Shown here piece after piece: positions 1-6,307 of a DNA stretch of 64,000 nt. How positions within the stretch are numbered: position 1 is the stretch's first letter; each line of letters opens with the position of its first letter. The notes below the pieces were generated by a model. The model worked only from the letters and a program-made list of their open reading frames with translations, ran no database searches and had not been told where the DNA came from. The stretch spans positions 143,074 through 207,073 of the forward strand of contig CAVTFQ010000008.1 of the NCBI GenBank assembly GCA_963734055.1, written 5' to 3'. Made by a program: the position numbers and the translations under genes. Origin of the DNA: CAIWHR01 sp963734055 (lineage in GTDB: Bacteria; Pseudomonadota; Gammaproteobacteria; Burkholderiales; Casimicrobiaceae).

Positions 1-1
1 T

Positions 2-298
2 TCGCGCCGGAGCTACCGCACGGTCGCGCAGTCGCTGGCCGCTCACCTGCCGGCACAGGGCTGCGTCGCAAGCCGCAACCTGGGCGAGTCGCAGCGCGCA
101 CTGTTCCAGTATTTCACGGGGCTCGTCACCGTGCGCGAGGAATCGAATCCGGAAAACGGGTGCGCCGCGCTGCTCGTCCAGTACGGCCGCGCCGAGGGCG
201 CTCTCGCCGCGCCCGACGGCTGGACCATCGCGTGGCAGGGACAGCGCCGCGGCGACGACACCGAGCACTTCGTCCTCTATACGCGGAACGCGCCATGA
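2..298 (+). CDS. Glycosyltransferase family 39-like protein, C-terminal end (partial)
   Basis: Only the last 98 codons are in the window; the frame is open from base 2 and stops in a TGA that overlaps the obgE start codon by 4 bp (ATGA), implying coupled translation. The visible part resembles the periplasmic C-terminal tail of ArnT/GT39-type membrane glycosyltransferases, with segments such as YRTVAQSLAAHLP, CVASRNLGESQRALFQYF and a closing FVLYTRNAP. These enzymes move sugars from polyprenyl-phosphate carriers onto envelope glycans. The family call rests on resemblance of this tail alone; the membrane part lies outside the window. Confidence 0.55.
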   Translation, partial: SRRSYRTVAQSLAAHLPAQGCVASRNLGESQRALFQYFTGLVTVREESNPENGCAALLVQYGRAEGALAAPDGWTIAWQGQRRGDDTEHFVLYTRNAP

Positions 299-1353
299 AA
301 TTCTTCGACGAGGCGACGATCGAGATCGTCGCGGGCGATGGCGGCAACGGCGTCGCGTCGTTCCGGCGCGAGAAATACGTGCCCCGCGGCGGACCCGACG
401 GCGGCGACGGCGGCGACGGCGGCAGCATCTGGGCCGTCGCGGACCGCAACATCAACACGCTGATCGACTACCGCTACGCGCGCCTGCACCGCGCCAGGCG
501 CGGCGAAAACGGACGTGGCGCCGATCAATACGGCAAGGGCGCGGACGACATCGTGCTGCGGATGCCGGTCGGCACCGTCATCACGGACGCCGACAGCGGC
601 GAGCGCATCGCGGACCTCGCGACGGACGGGCAGCGCGCGCTCCTGGCGCAGGGCGGCAAAGGCGGCCTCGGCAACCTGCACTTCAAGTCGAGCACGAACC
701 GCGCGCCGCGCCAGTGCACGCCGGGCGCCGCCGGCGAACGGCGCCGCCTGCAACTCGAGCTGCGCGTTCTCGCCGACGTCGGACTGCTCGGCATGCCGAA
801 CGCCGGCAAGAGCACGTTCATCCGCGCCGTATCGGCCGCGCGGCCGAAGGTCGCCGATTATCCGTTCACGACGCTGGCACCCCACCTCGGCGTCGTCCGC
901 ACCGACGCGAACCGAAGCTTCGTGATCGCCGACATTCCCGGACTGATCGAAGGCGCGGCGGACGGCGCGGGCCTCGGACACCGGTTCCTGCGCCACCTGC
1001 AGCGGACGCGTCTCCTCCTCCACGTCGTCGACCTCGCGCCGTTCGATCCCGACGCCGATCCGGTGCGCGACGCGCGCGCGATCGTCCGGGAGCTCAAGCG
1101 CTACGATCCCGCGCTGCACGCGAAGCCGCGCTGGCTCGTGCTGAACAAGCTCGACCTGGTGCCGGCGGCCGAGCGCGAAGATCGCGTGCGGGCATTCGTC
1201 CGCGCGTATCGTTGGAAGGGCCCCGTGTTTGCCGTCGCGGCGGTCAACGGGGAAGGATGTCGCCAGGTCGTCTACGCGGTGCAGGACTGGCTCGACGCGC
1301 ATCCGAAGCGTGAGCGGCCGGTCGCAGCCGACGCGGCCGCGGAAGAGGCCTGA
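295..1353 (+). CDS. obgE: Obg family GTPase (ribosome assembly)
   Basis: 352-residue Obg/CgtA GTPase, acting in late 50S subunit assembly and stress control. The glycine-rich Obg fold occupies residues 1-160 (GDGGNG, RGGPDGGDGGDGG, GGKGGLGN). The G domain follows with P-loop GMPNAGKS at 166-173, the switch I TT pair near 192, DIPGLIEGA from 213 and NKLD at 284-287. The ATG at 295 is chosen because MKFFDEATIEI is the usual start of the family; the open frame extends upstream but has no similarity there. The C-terminal tail is short and acidic. It sits directly before proB, a common beta/gammaproteobacterial order, but here a glycosyltransferase replaces the rplU-rpmA pair usually found upstream. 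Confidence 0.97.
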   Translation: MKFFDEATIEIVAGDGGNGVASFRREKYVPRGGPDGGDGGDGGSIWAVADRNINTLIDYRYARLHRARRGENGRGADQYGKGADDIVLRMPVGTVITDADSGERIADLATDGQRALLAQGGKGGLGNLHFKSSTNRAPRQCTPGAAGERRRLQLELRVLADVGLLGMPNAGKSTFIRAVSAARPKVADYPFTTLAPHLGVVRTDANRSFVIADIPGLIEGAADGAGLGHRFLRHLQRTRLLLHVVDLAPFDPDADPVRDARAIVRELKRYDPALHAKPRWLVLNKLDLVPAAEREDRVRAFVRAYRWKGPVFAVAAVNGEGCRQVVYAVQDWLDAHPKRERPVAADAAAEEA

Positions 1354-1363
1354 TCCGTTCCGC

Positions 1364-2485
1364 ATGGATACGCCCGTCGCGTCCGCACGGCGCATCGTCG
1401 TCAAGGTCGGCTCGAGCCTCGTGACCAACGAGGGCCGCGGCCTCGACCACGCGGCCGTCGCGCGCTGGGCCGAGGAAGTGGCGGCGCTCAAGCGCATCGG
1501 GCGCGAGCTCGTGCTCGTCTCGTCCGGCGCGATCGCCGAGGGCGTGAAGCGCCTCGGCTGGCAGGCGCGCCCCGCGGCGATTCACGAGCTGCAGGCGGCG
1601 GCGGCCGTCGGGCAGATGGGCCTCGTGCAGGCCTACGAGACCGCGTTCGCGCGCTTCGGGCTGCGCACCGCGCAGATCCTGCTCACGCACGACGATCTCG
1701 CCGATCGCCGGCGCTACCTGAACGCCCGCTCGACGCTCGTCACGCTGCTCGGTCTCGACGTCATCCCCATCATCAACGAGAACGACACGGTCACGACGGA
1801 CGAGATCCGCTTCGGCGACAACGACACGCTCGGCGCGCTCGTCACGAATCTCATCGAGGCCGACGTCCTCGTCCTCCTCACCGACCAGCAGGGCCTGTAC
1901 ACGGCGGATCCGCGCCGGAACGACCAGGCCACGCTGGTGCGGAGCGCGAAGGCCGGGGATCCGCGGCTCGAAGCCATGGCCGGCGGCGCGGGCACGGCGA
2001 TCGGTCGCGGCGGGATGCTGACCAAGATCCTCGCCGCCAAGCGCGCGGCCCGGTCGGGAGCCTCGACCGTGATCGCCTGCGGCCGCGAGGACCACGTGCT
2101 GACGCGGCTCGCCGAGGGCGAGGCGATCGGCACCGCGCTCGTTGCCGAGGCGGTCTCGCTCGCCGCGCGCAAGCAGTGGCTCGCCGATCACGTGCGGCTG
2201 GCCGGACGGTTGTCGCTCGACGCGGGCGCGGTGCGCGCCCTCGCCCGCGACGGCAAGAGCCTCCTCCCGATCGGCGTGGTGGGCGTCGCCGGAGAATTCG
2301 AGCGCGGCGAAGTGGTCGGCTGCTTCGATCCGGACGGCCGCGAGGTCGCCCGCGGACTCGTCAACTACAGCGCCCAGGAAACGGCGCGCATCCTGCGCCG
2401 GCCGTCGTCCGAGATCGAGTCGATCCTGGGCTACGTCGACGAACCCGAGTTGATCCACCGGGACAATTTGGTCTTGCTCGGATGA
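1364..2485 (+). CDS. proB: Glutamate 5-kinase
   Basis: 373 residues, full length for the two-domain enzyme: an amino-acid-kinase domain (about 1-255; KVGSSLVTN, LVSSGAIAEG, NENDTV, GTAIGRGGMLTK) followed by a PUA domain (about 275-365). It phosphorylates L-glutamate in the first step of proline synthesis. It starts 11 bp after obgE and is probably cotranscribed. The 3' end is unusual: the last codons (DNLVLLG, stop) form the left arm of a 16-bp hairpin at 2464-2499 that matches the position of hairpins in the repeat array just downstream. A near-synonymous second copy of these codons lies 300 bp further on at 2781-2804. Confidence 0.97.
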   Translation: MDTPVASARRIVVKVGSSLVTNEGRGLDHAAVARWAEEVAALKRIGRELVLVSSGAIAEGVKRLGWQARPAAIHELQAAAAVGQMGLVQAYETAFARFGLRTAQILLTHDDLADRRRYLNARSTLVTLLGLDVIPIINENDTVTTDEIRFGDNDTLGALVTNLIEADVLVLLTDQQGLYTADPRRNDQATLVRSAKAGDPRLEAMAGGAGTAIGRGGMLTKILAAKRAARSGASTVIACGREDHVLTRLAEGEAIGTALVAEAVSLAARKQWLADHVRLAGRLSLDAGAVRALARDGKSLLPIGVVGVAGEFERGEVVGCFDPDGREVARGLVNYSAQETARILRRPSSEIESILGYVDEPELIHRDNLVLLG

Positions 2486-2780
2486 GCAAGACCCAATTGC
2501 GGCGAAGGCTAACTTGCCGCGCAGCGGCAAGTTAAGCTCGCCGGCAGGCGAGCGGCCGAAGCCACAACATGGTCTACGTCCTGCCGGCACAGCCGGCAGA
2601 ACCATGTTGCGGCGTAGGCTGACTTGCCGTGGCGCGGCAAGTTAAGCGAGCCGGAGGCGAGCGGCCGGAGCCACAACATGCTCTACGTCCTGCCGGCATA
2701 GCCGGCCGAACCATGTTGCGGCGTAGGCTAAATTGCCGCGGCGCGGCAAGTTAAGCGAGCCGAAGGCGAGCGGCCGGAGC
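2486..2780. repeat. Tandem array of hairpin-rich ~110-bp repeats after proB
   Basis: Three head-to-tail units begin with TTGCGGCG(A/T)AGGCT at 2497, 2607 and 2716 (periods 110 and 109 bp; the third is shortened). Each unit holds a stem-loop of the type ACTTGCCGCG/CGCGGCAAGT (in unit 1 at 2511-2533). Units 1 and 2 also have a longer hairpin ending in CAACATG/CATGTTG (2565-2609 and 2674-2718) with an inner CTGCCGGC/GCCGGCAG stem in unit 1. The hairpin at the proB stop codon (2464-2499) occupies the same place in a zeroth unit. The array separates proB from the next gene and may form a transcription or mRNA-stability boundary. No protein is encoded here. Confidence 0.85.
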
Positions 2781-2804
2781 CACAATCTGGTGCTTCTCGG
2801 CTGA
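2781..2804 (+). other. Displaced second copy of the proB 3' end
   Basis: These 24 bases read as the seven codons HNLVLLG plus TGA, against DNLVLLG plus TGA at the annotated proB end. Eighteen of 24 bases agree, and all differences but the first codon's are synonymous (CTG for TTG, GTG for GTC, CTT for TTG, GGC for GGA). The downstream copy uses the GC-rich codons typical of this genome. It therefore looks like the original proB tail, pushed away when the repeat array inserted and supplied a substitute end. Confidence 0.65.
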
Positions 2805-2858
2805 CCCCGTGTTGTCCTAAACTTCGGCATCAACGAACTTTCCGGGGAGGGGACGTCC

Positions 2859-3437
2859 ATGAACCTGATCGATCGCGTGAAGAACATCCTGATGAGCCCG
2901 CAGACGGAGTGGCCGACGATCGCGGCCGAACCGGCCACGACGCAGTCGATCTACACGGGATACGTGATGATTCTCGCGGCGATCGGCCCTGCGGCCATCC
3001 TGCTGCGCGGACTCGTCGGCGGATTCCTGGGGGCCGTGGCGATCGCGATCGCAAGCTACATCGTCGCGCTCGCGATAACGTTCGTGCTCGCGCTCATCGT
3101 CGATGCGCTGGCGCCGTCGTTCGGCGGCACCAAGGACTTCGTGGGCTCGCTCAAGCTCACCGCCTACTCGTACACCGCGGTGTGGGTCGCCGGGATCTTC
3201 CAGCTGCTGCCGTTTATCGGCGGCATCGTCGGCCTGCTCGCCGCGATCTACGCCTTCTACACGTTCTACCTCGGCGCGCCGGTGCTCGCGAAGTGCGCGC
3301 CCGACAAGGCGGTCGGCTTCACGATCGTCGTCGTCATCTGCGGACTCGTCCTCGGCTTCCTGCTGATGGGGCTCCTCTTCTCCGCGATGTTCGGCGCCGG
3401 CGTGGCCGGGATGGGCGGCTTGGGGTCGATCCGATGA
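2859..3437 (+). CDS. Yip1 family membrane protein
   Basis: 192 residues with a short cytoplasmic N-terminus (MNLIDRVKNILMSPQTEWPTIAAEP) and about five hydrophobic segments. The opening pattern, in which a short helix runs into a TEW motif, is typical of the bacterial Yip1/DUF1282 family. Members are inner-membrane proteins of unknown function, often found with envelope genes. The ATG at 2859 follows GGGGAGG in a good ribosome-binding position. Its stop overlaps the start of the next gene (ATGA), so the two are probably translated together. Confidence 0.85.
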   Translation: MNLIDRVKNILMSPQTEWPTIAAEPATTQSIYTGYVMILAAIGPAAILLRGLVGGFLGAVAIAIASYIVALAITFVLALIVDALAPSFGGTKDFVGSLKLTAYSYTAVWVAGIFQLLPFIGGIVGLLAAIYAFYTFYLGAPVLAKCAPDKAVGFTIVVVICGLVLGFLLMGLLFSAMFGAGVAGMGGLGSIR

Positions 3438-3859
3438 TGCGAGTGGCATGGATCGCGGTGATGGCGCTCGCGCCGGTCGCCGCGCTGGGGGCCTCGCCGA
3501 TGCAGCCCGGGCTGTGGGAATCGACGGTGTCGGTTAGCCGAGCGGGCCGCGTCCCGCTCGTCTCGACCGATCGCGATTGCGTCACGCAGCAGGAGATCGA
3601 CGACGGCACGAAGTCGCTGCCGAAGCCGGGTAACGACTGCACGCTCGCGAACGTGGCGACCACGGGGGATAAGACAACCTACGACTTCGCCTGCCGCGAC
3701 GGCCCCGCGACGCTGCAGGGGCGCGCGGAATTCGCGATCGGGGCGACCCAATACGTCGGCAAGCTCGACGCCGTCACCCGGCGCGGCACGTCGCCGGAGG
3801 TGGCGACGACGATGACGTGGGTCTCGAAGCGCATCGGAGAGTGCCCGCCACCGCGGTAG
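3434..3859 (+). CDS. DUF3617 family secreted protein
   Basis: 141 residues. A signal peptide (MMRVAWIAVMALAPVAALGA) leads into SPMQPGLWESTVSV, the hallmark opening of DUF3617 proteins, which are small exported proteins of unknown function with conserved cysteines (here DRDCVT, NDCTL, FACRDG and IGECPP). The start at 3434 overlaps the Yip1-family stop by 4 bp; a second in-frame ATG follows at 3437. Likely periplasmic. Confidence 0.85.
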   Translation: MMRVAWIAVMALAPVAALGASPMQPGLWESTVSVSRAGRVPLVSTDRDCVTQQEIDDGTKSLPKPGNDCTLANVATTGDKTTYDFACRDGPATLQGRAEFAIGATQYVGKLDAVTRRGTSPEVATTMTWVSKRIGECPPPR

Positions 3860-3868
3860 CCCGCGGCC

Positions 3869-4137
3869 AGGGCCTGTTCACGCTATGGGCGCAAACGCGA
3901 ACGGGTGGCGTGGGCCACCAATCCAGACGGACGACGAAGCGAAGACCGGGCGTCTTCGCAAGGAGGACAACGCCGAGTGGCGGACCATGCCACCCGTTCC
4001 CTTCGGGTTGCTGCCGAAAGGGCCCATCGCGGCGTTGCAACGTCTCGCCGGGTTCACGACCCGGCTTCGCCATTGCGCCTTGCGCTGGGCCCTTTCGGCC
4101 GTGCAACGCGCTTGCGTCGATAGCGTGAACAGGCCCT
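3869..4137. mobile_element. MITE-like palindromic element, 269 bp
   Basis: Perfect 18-bp terminal inverted repeats: AGGGCCTGTTCACGCTAT at 3869-3886 and its exact reverse complement at 4120-4137. The interior carries further inverted repeats, notably GCCGAAAGGGCCCA near 4015 against TGGGCCCTTTCGGC near 4086, and a CGAAGAC/GTCTTCG hairpin. It holds no credible gene, so it would need a transposase in trans. Only the outermost bases overlap rppH, whose TAG stop is read from 4138-4136. I see no clear target-site duplication. Confidence 0.7.
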
Positions 4138-4696
4138 AGTCGCCCCGGGACGTCGGGTCGGCGTACGAAGGCGGCATCACCGGGTGCGGGAACCCGTACA
4201 GGCGCTCGCGCCGCGTCTGCGGCCGCGTGTGCAGGTAGCGTTCGAGCTCGGTCAGCGCACGCCGGTAGACCTCGCGCTTGAACTCGATCACCGTGTCGAG
4301 CGGTATCCAGTAGTCGTGCCAGCGCCACGCGTCGAATTCCGGGTGGTCGTGAGCGCGGAGTTTGACGTCGGTGTCGCGGCCGACCAGCCGGAGCAGATAC
4401 CAGATCTGCTTCTGCCCGCGGTAGCTCCCGCGATACTCGCGCTTGATCCAGTGCTGCGGCACCTCGTAACGCAGCCAGTCACGCGTGCGACCGAGAATCC
4501 TCACGTGGTGCGACTGGAGTCCGACTTCCTCGTGCAGCTCCCGGTACATCGCCTGCTCGGGCGCTTCACCGGGGTTGATGCCACCCTGAGGAAATTGCCA
4601 GGAGTGCTCGCGAATCCGTTTGCCCCAGAAGACCTGATTCTTCCCGTTGACGATGACGATGGCTACGTTCGGGCGATAACCGTCGCGGTCCAGCAT
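4136..4696 (-). CDS. rppH: RNA pyrophosphohydrolase (Nudix)
   Basis: 186 residues from the ATG at 4696, which gives the classic start MLDRDGYRPNVAIVIVN; a GTG three codons upstream is possible. RppH removes pyrophosphate from the 5' end of mRNAs and so triggers RNase E decay. The Nudix box is complete and lies at about residues 38-60: GGINPGEAPEQAMYRELHEE followed by VGL. FWGKRIREHSWQFPQGG just before it is characteristic of RppH rather than other Nudix enzymes. The last codons read into the edge of the neighbouring MITE-like element, which contributes two bases of the stop codon. Confidence 0.95.
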   Translation of the reverse strand: MLDRDGYRPNVAIVIVNGKNQVFWGKRIREHSWQFPQGGINPGEAPEQAMYRELHEEVGLQSHHVRILGRTRDWLRYEVPQHWIKREYRGSYRGQKQIWYLLRLVGRDTDVKLRAHDHPEFDAWRWHDYWIPLDTVIEFKREVYRRALTELERYLHTRPQTRRERLYGFPHPVMPPSYADPTSRGD

Positions 4697-4771
4697 CGCG
4701 GTCACCCCGAAGATATGGTTGCCACGATTGTTCCACAGAACGCTGCCGTTGGAAAGGCGCCGACGTTGCCG

Positions 4772-5821
4772 CTAACGCGCGGCAGCCCGCCCGTTCGACG
4801 CGCGTTCGCGCGGCACCGCAGCAAGCGCGAGCTTGCGATCGCGGCGCAGCACGACGAGCCGCATCTCGCGACCGATCGCGTCCGCGCAGAGCGCGCGCTG
4901 CAGGTCGTCGACGTTCGCGATCGGGGTCTCGTCGACGGCGACCACGACGTCGTCGCGCGCGATTCCCGCGATCGTGGCCGGGGAATCGCCCTCGACCGAC
5001 TGGATGCGGACACCGGTTTCGCGGGCGAGCGCGAAGTGGCGGACGACGCGGCGTGGCAGCGGCACCGTCTCGCCCCCGACCCCGAGCCAGGCGCGGCGCA
5101 CGCGGCCGTCGCGGATCAGCGCAATCGCTACCTGCTCTGCGGTCGATGCCGCGATCGCGAAGCAGATGCCCTGCGCGGGCAGGATGACCGCAGTGTTGAC
5201 GCCGATCACCTCGCCGCGTGCGTCGACGAGCGGGCCGCCCGAGTTGCCGGGGTTGAGCGCCGCATCGGTCTGCAGCACGTTGTCGAGGAGGCGTCCGGTC
5301 TGTGCGCGCATCGAGCGGCCGAGTGCGCTCACGATGCCGGCGGTCACCGTGTGCTGGAAGCCGTACGGGCTGCCGATCGCGATCGCGATCTGTCCGACCG
5401 CGACGCGGCCGGAGTCGCCGAGGCGGCACCACGCGAGATCGGGCGCCGCCACCTTGACGAGCGCGAGATCGGAGTCCGGGTCGTCGCCGACGATCTCGGC
5501 CGCGGCGTGCCGTCCGTCGGCGAGCACGACCTCGATCTCGTCGGCGCTGCCGGCGACGTGACTGTTCGTGAGCAGATAGCCGTCGGGCGTGATGAGAAAG
5601 CCCGAGCCAGCGCCGTGCGCGCGCACGCCGCGCGTGCCGTGCCGGCGACGGACAGCGACGTGGGCCACGGCCGGCGCGACGCGCGCCACCGCGGCCGTCA
5701 CGGCGGCCGAGTAGGCATCGAGCAGCGGAGCATCGGCCAGCGCAGGGGTCGGAGCCGTCCGATCCCCGGCCCCGGAGCCCAGGGCAAGGACGGCGGCCGG
5801 CGCGAGGCGGGGGCGCGGCAT
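4772..5821 (-). CDS. HtrA/DegP-type serine protease with PDZ domain
   Basis: 349 residues. A hydrophobic N-terminal stretch (about 8-30) suggests export or membrane anchoring. The trypsin-like S1C domain has the full triad: His88 in LLTNSHVAGS, Asp118 in DSDLALVKV and Ser194 in NPGNSGGP. A single PDZ domain covers about 250-340 (GVRIQSVEGDSPATIAGIARDD). One PDZ makes it DegS-like in layout, but without the partner genes a role in a sigma-E pathway cannot be claimed. The ATG at 5821 is chosen because the open frame upstream on the same strand is antisense to napDA and has no protein character. Confidence 0.9.
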   Translation of the reverse strand: MPRPRLAPAAVLALGSGAGDRTAPTPALADAPLLDAYSAAVTAAVARVAPAVAHVAVRRRHGTRGVRAHGAGSGFLITPDGYLLTNSHVAGSADEIEVVLADGRHAAAEIVGDDPDSDLALVKVAAPDLAWCRLGDSGRVAVGQIAIAIGSPYGFQHTVTAGIVSALGRSMRAQTGRLLDNVLQTDAALNPGNSGGPLVDARGEVIGVNTAVILPAQGICFAIAASTAEQVAIALIRDGRVRRAWLGVGGETVPLPRRVVRHFALARETGVRIQSVEGDSPATIAGIARDDVVVAVDETPIANVDDLQRALCADAIGREMRLVVLRRDRKLALAAVPRERASNGRAAAR

Positions 5822-6055
5822 GGCGCGAAGATGGCCGCGGCCGATCGTCTTTTCAAGGACTCCGCGAGCGTGGAGTCGCCACGGGTACGACCCGGGCTCT
5901 GTCGGGATTTTGCGCCAAGTCAAGGCCGAAACCCCGCCGCCCGGTGACGATCTCGCCATGATCACCGGCGCGAGAGGCAAAGCCAGGTGCGGTCCCGTTC
6001 GCACCGGCGCGCAGGCGTATCGCGCGGAGCACGCGCCCATCCCGGAACCTCGGCC

Positions 6056-6304
6056 GTGAACATTTCGAGCCTCGTCGTGCGCGCGCGACCCGACGCGTGC
6101 GCGGCCGTGTGCGTGGCGCTCGAGCAGATGACGGGCCTCGAAGTGACCGCGAGCGACGCGGGACGCATCGTCGTCGTGACCGACCACGAGGCGACGGCCG
6201 ACGCCGCCGACACTTTCGTTGCAATCCGCGCGATCGAGGGCGTGCTCTCGGTCTCGCTCGTCTACCAGTACGGCGACGACGGCCCCGTCCCCGAGGAGGT
6301 TTGA
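6056..6304 (+). CDS. napD: NapD chaperone of periplasmic nitrate reductase
   Basis: 82 residues from a GTG at 6056. The sequence VNISSLVVRARPDACAAVCVALEQMTGLEV and the closing VLSVSLVYQYGDD match NapD, the cytoplasmic chaperone that binds the Tat signal of NapA until the molybdenum cofactor is loaded. It is 3 bp upstream of napA. A 33-codon open frame from ATG 5958 ends in a TGA overlapping the napD start (GTGA); it could be a coupling leader but has no recognisable homology. Confidence 0.9.
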   Translation: MNISSLVVRARPDACAAVCVALEQMTGLEVTASDAGRIVVVTDHEATADAADTFVAIRAIEGVLSVSLVYQYGDDGPVPEEV

Positions 6305-6307
6305 GCC

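Noticed and set aside
160..294. N-terminal extension of obgE
   Set aside because: The extra 45 codons are Arg-rich, lie in the wrong frame of the glycosyltransferase and precede the conserved MKFFDEA start.
5861..5881. GACTCC/GGAGTC hairpin between the HtrA-type gene and napD as a terminator
   Set aside because: It has no T-run on either side and lies upstream of both divergent genes.
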